In this document: piece by piece, positions 1 through 7,996 of the stretch | How positions within the stretch are numbered: the stretch's first letter is position 1 | How the letters are laid out: every line of letters starts with the position of its first letter | DNA from: Burkholderiales bacterium | GTDB taxonomy: Bacteria > Pseudomonadota > Gammaproteobacteria > Burkholderiales > Burkholderiaceae_C | Length of the DNA stretch: 38,038 nucleotides | Direction of reading: 5' to 3' | NCBI GenBank assembly: GCA_028868895.1 | Contig: JAGWTP010000030.1 | Location: 1 to 38,038, forward strand | The notes under the pieces: generated by a model | The model's database searches: none | Seen by the model: only the letters and a program-made list of their open reading frames with translations | Told to the model about the DNA's origin: nothing | Program-made: the position numbers and the translations under genes

Positions 1-314
1 GCCTCGGGCCGGGCCGGCGCGGGCGGCTCGGCCGGCGCGGCGCGGGCCACAGGCGGGTGGGCGATTTCGGGCGGCGGCTTGACCACCGCCGCTGGCGGCT
101 CGGGCGGCAGGATCAGCTTGGCCAGCCGCGCTGGCAACGGCTGCGGTGGCGCGCGGTCGGGCTGCGACACCGGCAGCCACGGCAGCGCGATGCACAGCAG
201 CGCGGCGCTCACCAGCACCCGCTGCGCGATGCGCCGAAAGCGCAGTTCGTCGTCGGCCGAGACCGACCACGGCAGGACCGGCGCGCGGAACGAAACGAGG
301 GCCGCGGCGCTCAC
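1..314 (-). CDS. TonB/AgmX-like energy transducer, N-terminal part (cut by window edge)
   Basis: The gene runs off the left edge, so only about 104 N-terminal residues are visible. It starts with GTG at 312-314, overlapping the TGA of the upstream ExbD gene by 4 bases (GTGA), which suggests translational coupling. The visible protein has a short cytoplasmic head, one membrane segment at about residues 33-49 (VLVSAALLCIALPWLPV), then a proline- and alanine-rich stretch typical of the periplasm-spanning linker of TonB and of AgmX/GltJ-type proteins. Its place directly after one ExbB and two ExbD genes supports a role in carrying proton-driven motion from the inner-membrane motor to outer partners. 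The diagnostic C-terminal domain lies outside the window, so TonB versus AgmX/PglI type cannot be decided here. Confidence 0.75.
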   Translation of the reverse strand, partial: MSAAALVSFRAPVLPWSVSADDELRFRRIAQRVLVSAALLCIALPWLPVSQPDRAPPQPLPARLAKLILPPEPPAAVVKPPPEIAHPPVARAAPAEPPAPARPE

Positions 315-805
315 GATTGCAACCTCTGCCGCACCGCGAACGACACGTCGCTGAAGTTGGCACGCGCGCCGGTGGCCATGACCTTGCGCAGCAGTCGGTA
401 CGGGATGTCCTTGTCGCCCATGATCGTCAGCCGCTTGGCTTGCGCAGTGTTGCCCTGGCCCGCCGCCTGGCGAACGCCCTGCCGGTCGAGCTCGGTCTTC
501 AGCGGCGCGATCAGGTCGCCGTCGGCGCCGAGCGCGTCGGCGACGGTCGCGATCCGGCGGCCGTCGACCAGGATCTCGGTGTCGCTGACCACCACCACGA
601 CGGTCTCGCGCGGGCTGGTCTCGGCCACCGACTCGGGCAGCCTCACGCCGCGCGGGCTCGGCAGGATCTCGACGCCGCCGGAGTTCGACAGCAGGAAGAA
701 GATCAGGATCGTGAACACGTCGATCAGCGAGACCAGGTTCATGTCGACCATCGTCTGGTTGCGGCTGCGCCGCTCGGCGCGCTTTTGCAGCGGGGTGAGT
801 TTCAT
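311..805 (-). CDS. ExbD/TolR-family protein with the conserved Asp
   Basis: A 164-residue inner-membrane protein with a short N-terminal cytoplasmic tail, one membrane helix at about residues 22-41 and a periplasmic domain. The helix holds the family motif as MNLVSLIDVF, with Asp29 at the position of the proton-carrying Asp of ExbD, TolR and MotB. It should form the moving or gating part of a proton-driven motor with the ExbB-type protein at 1367-2020. It is the second of two adjacent exbD-like genes, 8 bases after the first, and overlaps the next gene by 4 bases. In the Agl motor of Myxococcus a single TolQ homologue is likewise paired with two TolR homologues (AglQ, AglS). The family call is firm; the motility link is inference. 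Confidence 0.93.
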   Translation of the reverse strand: MKLTPLQKRAERRSRNQTMVDMNLVSLIDVFTILIFFLLSNSGGVEILPSPRGVRLPESVAETSPRETVVVVVSDTEILVDGRRIATVADALGADGDLIAPLKTELDRQGVRQAAGQGNTAQAKRLTIMGDKDIPYRLLRKVMATGARANFSDVSFAVRQRLQS

Positions 806-813
806 GGCGCGCG

Positions 814-1308
814 CTACCGGGTGCGAACCGGCGCGTCGCCGATCGAGATGTTCGGGAACAGCTCGGCGCGCACCACCGTCGCGCCCTGCACTACGTGCCC
901 TGCGCGCACCGCGTCCATCACCTGCACCAGCGTGTCGTAAGGCGTGTTCGGCTCGGCCAGCACGGTGGCCTCGGTCTGGTCGGGGAATCGCGTCTTGAGC
1001 TGCTGGACCAGCGCCTGCAACGCGCGCACGTCCGGGCCCGCGGCGGTGGCCGGCAGGCGCTGAATGAGCCCGCCGATGCGGTCGCCGACCTCGAGCGCGT
1101 CGGGCCGGATCACGACCTCGAGCTTCAGGTCGTTGCCCTTGAGCTTTTCGAGCGCGCCGGTGGACTGCGCCGGCAGGCTCAGGTCGATCACCGCCATGCG
1201 CGTGAACACCGCGGTCGAGAGCAGAAAGGGCACCAGCACCACGATCAGGTTGATGAACGCGGTGATCTCCAGGTGCGCCGCATGTTTGCGCAGGCGTCGA
1301 ACACGCAT
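814..1308 (-). CDS. ExbD/TolR-family protein with Asn replacing the conserved Asp
   Basis: A 164-residue protein with the ExbD/TolR layout: basic N-terminus, one membrane helix at about residues 17-38, periplasmic domain. Aligned with the E. coli ExbD motif INVTPFID, the matching stretch here is LEITAFIN, so the proton-binding Asp is Asn20. The neighbouring ExbD (311-805) keeps the Asp. This protein is therefore unlikely to carry protons itself and may be a structural partner in a mixed ExbD pair. The gene lies 58 bases after exbB and 8 bases before the second exbD. The substitution comes from a clear AAC codon in an otherwise intact frame, so it does not look like a pseudogene. Confidence 0.9.
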   Translation of the reverse strand: MRVRRLRKHAAHLEITAFINLIVVLVPFLLSTAVFTRMAVIDLSLPAQSTGALEKLKGNDLKLEVVIRPDALEVGDRIGGLIQRLPATAAGPDVRALQALVQQLKTRFPDQTEATVLAEPNTPYDTLVQVMDAVRAGHVVQGATVVRAELFPNISIGDAPVRTR

Positions 1309-1366
1309 GGGTCGTTCCTTCGGGGCGGGTCGGTGGAGGCGGCGGGTGCGCGGGCGGGCGGCTCGC

Positions 1367-2020
1367 TCAGCGCGCCGCGCCCTGTTCGGCGCGCAGGCGC
1401 TGCACCAGGTTCAGGAAGCTGATCTTGGCGGCCTCCAGGCCGTCGACGATCTCGCTGGTCTTGGCCTGCAGGAACGAGTGGATCAGCAGGAACGGGATCG
1501 CCACCATCAGCGCGAACGCGGTGTTGTTCATCGCGATCGAGATGCTCGCCGAGAGCATCTCGGCCTTGTCGGCCGGATTGACCTGCGCGACCGCGGTGAA
1601 GCCCTTGATCAGGCCGATGATCGTGCCCAGCAGCCCGACCAGCGTGATCACGTTGGCGAAGGTGGCGATGTAGTGGGTGCGCTTTTCCAGGCGCGGCACG
1701 ATTTCCATCATGCCCTCTTCCATCGCGGCGTCGAGGTCTTCGCGCCGGCCCGGGCTCTGCATGCGCACCAGCCCGTAGTTGACGATCTTGCCGATCGCCG
1801 CATCGGACTTCGCGGTCACGCCCTGCACGTCCTTGAACTGGCCCTTCTGCAGCATCGGCAGCACCTGCGCCCAGACCTTGCCGTTCTCGCTGCGTGCCCG
1901 GCTCAGGAAGATGAAACGTTCGATCGCGATCGTCACGCCCAGCGCCATGATCAGGATGCTGGGGTAGATGAACAAGCCGCAATCCTGGAAGAACTTGACG
2001 GCGGTGCTGAAGGCGTTCAT
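1367..2020 (-). CDS. MotA/TolQ/ExbB-family proton channel protein
   Basis: A 217-residue inner-membrane protein with three membrane segments at about residues 15-37, 117-140 and 160-183 and a large cytoplasmic loop between the first two, the standard TolQ/ExbB layout. The third segment contains NNTAFALMVAIPFLL, which matches the family region with its conserved Thr and AIP motif. It should form the proton channel with the two ExbD-like proteins encoded just downstream. The gene is 50 bases after the small exported protein gene at 2071-2409. Ordinary TolQ and ExbB sit beside tolR/tolA/tolB/pal or tonB; none of the Tol-Pal genes is here. The TPR lipoprotein and barrel neighbours point instead to an AglR-like motor. 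Confidence 0.93.
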   Translation of the reverse strand: MNAFSTAVKFFQDCGLFIYPSILIMALGVTIAIERFIFLSRARSENGKVWAQVLPMLQKGQFKDVQGVTAKSDAAIGKIVNYGLVRMQSPGRREDLDAAMEEGMMEIVPRLEKRTHYIATFANVITLVGLLGTIIGLIKGFTAVAQVNPADKAEMLSASISIAMNNTAFALMVAIPFLLIHSFLQAKTSEIVDGLEAAKISFLNLVQRLRAEQGAAR

Positions 2021-2070
2021 GGGGTCGGTCTCCGGTGGAAGTCAGGGGGTTCGGTGAAGGGCGGGCGCGG

Positions 2071-2409
2071 TCACTTGGGTGCCGCGGTGCCGGCAGGTTC
2101 AGGCGCGCGCGCGTGCGTCTGCGCGTCGTACTGCAACTGGCGGCGGAACACGTCGCGGTCGATCGGGGCGAGTGCCTCGTCGAGCACGCTCGACGGCGGG
2201 CGGCCCGACAAGTCGCCGGGCAGCGGCTGCTTCCAGGGCACGATGTACAGCACCTTGGGCAGCTCGCGGTTGCCGATGATCCTGGTGCGGTCGATGTCGG
2301 CGCGGTCTTGCGCGAGCACGGGGGCGGCGCTCGCGAGCACGGCCAGCAGCGCGGCCATCTGCGTGGCCAACAACGCGGCCAAGAACGCGGTGATTCGAAT
2401 CGGCTTCAT
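2071..2409 (-). CDS. Small exported protein of the TPR/ExbB cluster
   Basis: A 112-residue protein. The start chosen is the ATG at 2407-2409, which overlaps the TGA of the upstream TPR gene (ATGA) and has an AAAGGAA ribosome site; a longer upstream frame would add about 21 residues before the signal peptide. Residues 1-34 form a signal peptide (MKPIRITAFLAALL, then an AQD cleavage region). The mature part is short and contains GNRELPKVLYIVPWKQPLPG, which looks like a conserved block, and then a charged, flexible tail. No known catalytic motif is visible. Its constant place between a TPR protein and the ExbB channel suggests a periplasmic adaptor. I do not recognise a named family. Confidence 0.8.
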   Translation of the reverse strand: MKPIRITAFLAALLATQMAALLAVLASAAPVLAQDRADIDRTRIIGNRELPKVLYIVPWKQPLPGDLSGRPPSSVLDEALAPIDRDVFRRQLQYDAQTHARAPEPAGTAAPK

Positions 2410-3089
2410 CCGGGTTCCTTTCGGTTCACCGCCAGCGCCGCCGGCTTGCGGTTCTTCAGTTCGGCGACCCACTTGGCCACCACCGCGTCGCCGTTCGGCG
2501 TCAGCGCGAGGTAGCGGCCGTACAGCGCCAGCGCCTGCGTGCCGTCGCCCAGGTACAGGTCATTCAGGATGCCCAGGTTGAGCACCGGCGCGGCGTAACT
2601 CGGGTCGAGCGCGATCGCCTGCTGGTAGGCCTCGCGCGCCTTCGCGAACTGCCCTTGCTGGCGGTAGGTGATGCCGAGCTGGTTCAGGTAGACCGGCTGC
2701 CTCGGGTTCAGGCGCAGCGCCTGCTCGAACTCGGTGGCGGCCTCGGCGAGTTTGCCGGCCTGGCGGTCGATCAGGCCGAGGTTGGCGTGCGGGCCACCGA
2801 GTTCGGGGTGGGCCAGCGCCAGCGCGCGAAAGCCGCGCTCGGCCTCCTGCGTGCGACCGGCCCGCAGCGCCGCGCCGGCATCAAGGTAGGCGCGCCGCAC
2901 CTCGGGGTTCACCGGCGCTTCGGCCGACACCGCGGCACCGGCACCCATGGCCGGCGTCGATGCCCCCGTGGCCGGCGCGACCGCCTGCGCCGTCGCCTTC
3001 AGCGGCTCGCCCACCATGGCGCAGCCTGTGCCGCCCGATGCGACGGCGACCAGCACCCAGGCGCGCCAGCGGCACTCAGCGGATCGCAT
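2406..3089 (-). CDS. TPR protein, probable lipoprotein
   Basis: A 227-residue exported protein. The N-terminus is a hydrophobic signal ending in SGGTGC, with Cys23 as a possible lipid-attachment site; the -3 residue is not the usual Leu, so plain secretion is possible. Residues about 68-205 hold four to five tetratricopeptide repeats, for example the helices around AHPELGGPHANLGLIDRQAG and NPRQPVYLNQLGITYRQQGQ. TPRs bind partner proteins. The gene overlaps the larger TPR lipoprotein gene by 14 bases and the next gene by 4. In Agl-Glt systems short TPR lipoproteins such as GltE sit at the outer membrane; this is a reasonable but unproven equivalent. Confidence 0.88.
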   Translation of the reverse strand: MRSAECRWRAWVLVAVASGGTGCAMVGEPLKATAQAVAPATGASTPAMGAGAAVSAEAPVNPEVRRAYLDAGAALRAGRTQEAERGFRALALAHPELGGPHANLGLIDRQAGKLAEAATEFEQALRLNPRQPVYLNQLGITYRQQGQFAKAREAYQQAIALDPSYAAPVLNLGILNDLYLGDGTQALALYGRYLALTPNGDAVVAKWVAELKNRKPAALAVNRKEPG

Positions 3090-5880
3090 CGATCACTCCT
3101 TCGCTGCGCTCGGTCTTGCCGTAGCGCACCGGGCGCAACTCGCGCAGCGCCTCGAAGCTGCGCTGCACCCACGCGTCGTAGATGCCGGCGGCGGCGCGGC
3201 GCGCATTGACCTCGTGCAGCTCGGCGGCCTTTTCCTCGAACGGGAAGGCCTGCTCCTCGAGCATCACGTTGTACTGTTCGAGCTCGGCCTTCGACAGCTT
3301 CTTCGGCCGCTGCGAGGCCATCAGCGCCCGGCCGAAATCGCGGTACACGGTCGCGATGCCGTAGGTGGCCGCGGTCGACACGTCGGCCACGCCGTAGTCG
3401 GCGGCGACGGCGTAGGCCTTCAGGGTCTGCTCCATCTTCGCCTTCTTCAACTTGAGCTGCACCTGCAGCGGCTCCTTCAGCACCACCTCCCGGTAGGCCT
3501 GCGCCACCGGCTCGGCCAGCGCCAGCGCGGCCGTGGCGCCCAGGTAGCGGGTGCGGTCGGTGCGCGCCGCGCCGCCGGCCTGGTCGGCCTGGAAGATCTC
3601 GCGCATCAACGCCAGCTCGCGCGCCGCGTTGCCGTCCTGCCTGGCGATGCCGGCCAGCCGGTAGCGGGCCTCGATCGCCGCCTCCAGCGGCTGCGGGTAC
3701 TGCGCCAGGTAGCGCTCGTAGGCCTTGGCCGCGGCGGCGCGCGAACCGGCCTTCTGGTACAGCTCGGCGGCCTGCCAGAGCGCTTCGCGTGCGAGCTTCG
3801 GGTCGGGGTTGGTCGCCGCGAGGCGTTCGTATTCGCCGGCGGCACCGGCCCACTGGCCTTGCTCGACGTACGCGACCGCGAGCTTGGCGCTCACCTGCGG
3901 CTGCAGCGCATGGCCGGGGTAGCGCTGGCGGAAGTCTTCGAGCGTGCGCACCGCCGCACCCCAGTCCTTCAGCGCGATCAAGGCCGCCGCGGCGTCGTAC
4001 TGCGCGGTCGCGCGCACCGCCGACTGCGGCGCCACGCCGGCGACCCGCGTGAAATGGCCGACCGCCTCGCGAAGCCGGCCGGCGTTGCGCGCCTGCTCGC
4101 CCTGCTTGTAGACCGACGCCGCTTCGCGCTCGACCAGGTCGGCGCGGCCGGCATCGGTGGGCGCCATCAGCGCGAGCGCCTGCGCGTAGGCCTGCTCGGC
4201 CGGGGCGTACGCGTTGCGCTCGAACGATGTGTGCGCGAGCACGGTCCAGGCGACACGGCGTTGCGCGTCGGCGGCCGGCGGCTGCAGGTCGATCACGCGC
4301 CGGGCGACGCGGGCCGCCTGGTCACCGTCGTGCAACGCATAGAGCCGGTCGGCCGCGTCGGCGAGCACGGCCGCGGCGCGCGGGTCGGCGCCGAACGCCT
4401 GCGCGAATCGCAGTGCGCTGTCGACGCTGGCGCGCTGCAGCGCCGGCAGGTCGGCGGCGCTGGCGGTCTTCTGCATGCGGGCGTCGCTCAGCAGCGCCGC
4501 ATAGCCGGCGTCGGCGCTCTTGGCGTGCGGCGGGTAGCCATAGGCGGTCTTCTCGTACTCGGCGCTCGCCTCGCCGAAGCGCCCCGCGTCGAACAGCAGC
4601 TCGGCGAGCAGGAAGTTCTTCTGCGCCGCCTGCGGGTCGGTCGGGAACGACGCGAGGTACGCGCGGTACCAGCGCACGGCCTCTTCGACGTCGGCGGCAC
4701 TCCTGCTCTGCTGCGCCGCGGCGTGGTAGTGGCGCGCCAGCTCGGCGAGGTGGGTCTTGACGAGCGGCTGGGCGCGCGCCCAGCCCGCCGGGTTGGTGCG
4801 GCGCAGTTCGCTCGCGCTGCCGTAGCGTGCCACGTAGTCCTTCTTCGCTTCGAGCGCCAGTGTGCCGAAGCCGCTCTTCTCGTAGATCTCGATCACGCGC
4901 GCCTGCAGCACGGGCGCCTGCGCGTCGAGCGGATTGCGACTGGCGTACAGGCCGAAGGTGTCGGCGGCGTCCTTGGTGCGCTCCTGCGTGACGTAGAAGT
5001 CGCCGAGCTGTTCGTAGACCCGAAACGCGTAGGCGCGACGCAGCGGCGAGTCGATGTAGGCGGGGATCGACTCCGCGCCCTGCAGGTTCGTCAGGCTCAG
5101 GCTGACGACACGGAAGGTGTCTTCGACCAGCTCGCGGTCGGCGCGGCTCAGGCCGGCGAGCGTGGCCAGCCCACCCTCGCCTTCGCGGCCGCCGAGCTTG
5201 ACGTCGAGCACGCCGAAGAACGAGTGCAGGGCTTCGTCGAGCCGGCCTTGCTTGAACTGCGACCAGCCCTGCATGTAGAGCGCACGGTCGTGGTACGGGT
5301 TGGCCTGGCGGCTGCGCAGCACGCTGGCGTAGGCCTGCTCGGCGGCGGCGTAGTTACGCGCGGTGAACAGCAGCTCGCCGCGCCGGAACTGCGCTTCGTC
5401 GCGGTAGGGCGTGGCCGGGTAGCCCTGCACCAGCCGGTCCAGCGTCTTCAGCGCAGCGTCGGGGTCGGCGCCCTGCTCGTAGGCGCGCGCCAGCTGGTAG
5501 AGCACGCGGTCGCTGGCGGCGTCGCTGGGATAGGTTTTCAGGAACTCCTGGTAGCGCGCGATCGCGGCGCGGTAGTCGGGCGGGTTGGCGGTCTGGCCGC
5601 TGGCGCGGTCGGCGCTGTCCATCTCCAGGTCGCCGATGCGGCGCATCGCCTGCGCGCGCTGCGGCGCCTGCGGCGCGACCTCGAGAAACTTGCGGTAGGC
5701 GTCGATCGCGCGGGTCTCGTCGGCGGCGACACGCCGGGTGGTGTCGACCTCGACCGTGCGGCCGGCGAGCGACTGGAGCGTGGGCTCGTTGTCGGGCGTG
5801 CCGCGCGGGCCCGCGCAGGCGCCGAGCAGGCCGGCCGCAAGCCACGCCAGCGATGCCACCAGGCTACGGCTTGCCGGCAT
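3076..5880 (-). CDS. Large TPR repeat lipoprotein (GltE/AgmK-like)
   Basis: A 934-residue lipoprotein. The chosen start at 5878-5880 gives a clean lipoprotein signal, MPASRSLVASLAWLAAGLLG followed by AC, with Cys22 as lipidation site, and has an AGGA ribosome site 8 bases upstream. An in-frame ATG 7 codons earlier (5899-5901) is less likely, and still longer starts would read through the repeat tail of the previous gene. Almost the whole mature protein is TPR-type helical repeats with alternating Ala/Tyr/Leu patterns such as AIARYQEFLKTYPSDAA and AAEQAYASVLRSRQANP. It overlaps the upstream gene by 17 bases and the downstream one by 14. Size, lipidation and neighbours resemble the TPR lipoproteins of gliding clusters; the role is probably a scaffold at the outer membrane. 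Confidence 0.9.
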   Translation of the reverse strand: MPASRSLVASLAWLAAGLLGACAGPRGTPDNEPTLQSLAGRTVEVDTTRRVAADETRAIDAYRKFLEVAPQAPQRAQAMRRIGDLEMDSADRASGQTANPPDYRAAIARYQEFLKTYPSDAASDRVLYQLARAYEQGADPDAALKTLDRLVQGYPATPYRDEAQFRRGELLFTARNYAAAEQAYASVLRSRQANPYHDRALYMQGWSQFKQGRLDEALHSFFGVLDVKLGGREGEGGLATLAGLSRADRELVEDTFRVVSLSLTNLQGAESIPAYIDSPLRRAYAFRVYEQLGDFYVTQERTKDAADTFGLYASRNPLDAQAPVLQARVIEIYEKSGFGTLALEAKKDYVARYGSASELRRTNPAGWARAQPLVKTHLAELARHYHAAAQQSRSAADVEEAVRWYRAYLASFPTDPQAAQKNFLLAELLFDAGRFGEASAEYEKTAYGYPPHAKSADAGYAALLSDARMQKTASAADLPALQRASVDSALRFAQAFGADPRAAAVLADAADRLYALHDGDQAARVARRVIDLQPPAADAQRRVAWTVLAHTSFERNAYAPAEQAYAQALALMAPTDAGRADLVEREAASVYKQGEQARNAGRLREAVGHFTRVAGVAPQSAVRATAQYDAAAALIALKDWGAAVRTLEDFRQRYPGHALQPQVSAKLAVAYVEQGQWAGAAGEYERLAATNPDPKLAREALWQAAELYQKAGSRAAAAKAYERYLAQYPQPLEAAIEARYRLAGIARQDGNAARELALMREIFQADQAGGAARTDRTRYLGATAALALAEPVAQAYREVVLKEPLQVQLKLKKAKMEQTLKAYAVAADYGVADVSTAATYGIATVYRDFGRALMASQRPKKLSKAELEQYNVMLEEQAFPFEEKAAELHEVNARRAAAGIYDAWVQRSFEALRELRPVRYGKTERSEGVIDAIR

Positions 5881-7990
5881 GGTCTGCGTCCTGGTTCGCA
5901 TCGGTGCGCTCGGCCGTCGGCGCCGTGGGCGGCGGCGCCGTGGTGGGCGCGCGGGTGGCTGCACCGGTGCGGGCGCCGGTGGGGGCGCCGGTGGCTGCAC
6001 CGGTGGCTGCACCAGTGGCTGAATTGGTGGCTGAATTGGTGGCTGCACTGGTGGCTGCGCCGGCGGCTGAACCGGCGGCTGCGCCAGCGCGCACGTCGGG
6101 GCGGGCGTCGGTGGCCTCGTTGGCGCGGTCGTAGAGCTGCGCGACCGCGTAGCGGGCCTGCGTCGAATACGCGACGAGGCGTTCCTTCTGGCGCACCAGC
6201 GCCGCCACCGCGATCTCCTGCAGCGCCGCCTGCTGCTGCGCTTCGAGCGCGGCCACGCGCGGGATCTCGGCCTGCAGCCGCGGCCTGAGCGCCTCGATGC
6301 GCTGCGCGAACTGCTCGAAGCGCGCCGGTTCGTCGCGCTGCGCCTGGGCCAGCGCGGCGTCGCGCTGCTCGGCCTGCGCCAGCGTGGCGTCGATCACCTG
6401 CAACTGCTTGGTCGCCGCCCACAGGCGCGCCGGGTGCTCCTGCGCGAGCTGCCAGCCGAGCACGCCGGCCGCGAGCCGCACGCGGGCACGCGCCGCGGCC
6501 AGTTCGGGGTTCGACGCGTCGGCGGCGAGCGTGGCCTGGGCACGGGCGACGCGCGCGAGCAGGTCGCGCTCCTTTGCGTCGGCGAAGGCCACGCCGTCGG
6601 CCGACGCCTGCGCCCGCTCGGCCGCCAGCGCGTCGCGCCGCTGGCGCATCGCCGGCAGACCGATCCCGCTGGCGCGCTCGCGCACCCGAGGCAGCCGCTC
6701 GGCGTAGGCCTTGCGGCGGGTGGCGAGCATGTCGTCGAAGACGCCGAGCTTGTCGCGCCACGCTTCGAGGTTGCGCGCCAGAAAGCGCAGGTCGCGGTAG
6801 TTCTTGAAGGCTTCCTGGAATTCGTTGCTCGCCAGCACCTGGGCCAGGTGGCCGGCGTGCGGCAACTCGGGCAGGTCGTGCAGGCTCTGGAACCAGCCCA
6901 TCTCGTCACCGGGGTTGCGCTCGATCAGCGCCTGCACGAGCTTGCCGGAGCGGATCGCGGTGATCGAGTCGTCGAGGTCGGTGTTCTCGCGCGCATAGGC
7001 GGTGATCGCGTCGTTGTACAGCGCCAGCGACTGGCGGTAGGCGCCCAGTTCGGCGTAGGCATAAGGCACCGCGATGCGCGCCTCCAGCGCCGCCGAGTCG
7101 CCCGGGTCGCGCTGCGCAAGCTCCAACCACGGCACGAGCGCGAGCCTGGGCTCCTTGAGGGCGGCCGCGGCCCAGCCGAAGCCGAGCAATGCCTTGTTCG
7201 CCTGCAAGCCGTTCAGGCGCACCCGTTCCAGATCGACCCGGGCGTCCTGCGGCCGCTGGTCGCGCAGTGCCGCAAAGCCCAGCGCCACGTTGGCGCGGTC
7301 GCGCAGGCTGCGGTACTCCTCGTTCTCGGCGGGGGCGCGCCCCAAGGCGTCGAGCATCGCGGTGCCGCGCGCGGCGTCGCCACCCTTGATCAGCGCGATG
7401 CCCAGGTTGAAGCGCACGTAGCGCGAGCCGGGCGCCTGGTCGTCGAGCGCGCCGAGTGCATCCGCGGCGCCGGCGTAGTCGGCGCGCGCCATCAGCAGGT
7501 TGGCGTGGAGCAGGCCGCGTTCCTCTTCGAGCGCCGGCGCCAGGCGCCGCTCGATGTGCGCGAGCGCGGCCTCGGCCTGCGCCGCGTCGCCGCGCTGGTA
7601 GCGGATCTTGGCCAGATAGAACCAGGCCCGGTCGCGCACCGCGGGGCTGGCGCCCTGCTCGATCAGCCGGGCGAAGATCGCGCCGGCCTCGCGGTGCATG
7701 CCGTACGACAGCAGCATGCCGCCGCGCAGCACCTCGGCCTCGTCGGCGTGGTGCGCCACGCGATCGAAGTGCTGCGACGCCATCAGCGTCGTGAGTGCGG
7801 TGAAGTAGTGCGACTGGTAGAAGTGGAACAGCACGTCGCCGTAGTGCGGGTCGCGGACCTCGTGCGCGGATTCACCGGCCAGCGGCTGCGCGCCGAATGC
7901 TGCAACGCACGGCGCCGCGAGCGCCGCCCACGCGGCGACCACGGCCACCAGCCGGCGCCGCACGACACGAACGTGGGAACGAAGGCGCAT
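5864..7990 (-). CDS. Exported TPR protein with degenerate C-terminal repeat tail
   Basis: A 708-residue protein with a signal peptide at about residues 1-35. TPR-like helices fill roughly residues 45-330, beginning with DPHYGDVLFHFYQSHYFTAL. Residues about 400-620 are Ala/Arg/Glu/Gln-rich and probably coiled coil. Residues 636-683 are a run of twelve 4-residue units of the type GAAT, NSAT and GAPT, encoded by a 12-bp tandem repeat (5942-6085), then a polar tail. It lies 6 bases after the 186-residue gene and overlaps the next TPR gene by 17 bases. It is probably a periplasmic scaffold joining motor and outer-membrane parts. The low-complexity tail looks like a flexible linker. Confidence 0.88.
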   Translation of the reverse strand: MRLRSHVRVVRRRLVAVVAAWAALAAPCVAAFGAQPLAGESAHEVRDPHYGDVLFHFYQSHYFTALTTLMASQHFDRVAHHADEAEVLRGGMLLSYGMHREAGAIFARLIEQGASPAVRDRAWFYLAKIRYQRGDAAQAEAALAHIERRLAPALEEERGLLHANLLMARADYAGAADALGALDDQAPGSRYVRFNLGIALIKGGDAARGTAMLDALGRAPAENEEYRSLRDRANVALGFAALRDQRPQDARVDLERVRLNGLQANKALLGFGWAAAALKEPRLALVPWLELAQRDPGDSAALEARIAVPYAYAELGAYRQSLALYNDAITAYARENTDLDDSITAIRSGKLVQALIERNPGDEMGWFQSLHDLPELPHAGHLAQVLASNEFQEAFKNYRDLRFLARNLEAWRDKLGVFDDMLATRRKAYAERLPRVRERASGIGLPAMRQRRDALAAERAQASADGVAFADAKERDLLARVARAQATLAADASNPELAAARARVRLAAGVLGWQLAQEHPARLWAATKQLQVIDATLAQAEQRDAALAQAQRDEPARFEQFAQRIEALRPRLQAEIPRVAALEAQQQAALQEIAVAALVRQKERLVAYSTQARYAVAQLYDRANEATDARPDVRAGAAAGSAAGAATSAATNSATNSATGAATGAATGAPTGARTGAATRAPTTAPPPTAPTAERTDANQDADHAGKP
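5942..6085. repeat. 12-bp tandem repeat inside the 708-residue TPR gene
   Basis: About twelve imperfect copies of a 12-bp unit, seen on the plus strand as ggtggctgcacc or ggtggctgaatt. On the coding (minus) strand each unit encodes four residues (GAAT, NSAT and similar), so copy-number changes keep the reading frame. Neighbouring copies are nearly identical in the middle (two ggtggctgaatt copies side by side) and diverge toward the ends, as expected for a repeat grown by slippage. Confidence 0.9.
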
Positions 7991-7996
7991 CGAACG

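Noticed and set aside
1-2020. Tol-Pal or classical TonB-ExbB-ExbD siderophore system
   Set aside because: No tolA, tolB, pal or TonB-dependent receptor is nearby; two ExbD genes and many TPR and barrel genes fit an Agl-Glt-like layout better.
5942-6085. 12-bp repeats as a CRISPR array or recombination site
   Set aside because: Units are contiguous without spacers, in phase with the coding frame and imperfect, as in a slippage-grown coding repeat.
2947-6288. Very long plus-strand open frame (over 1,100 codons) opposite the TPR genes
   Set aside because: The translation is Arg/Gly/Val/His/Leu-rich without domains, and it is the exact antisense of well-supported TPR genes; GC-rich DNA lacks stop codons there.
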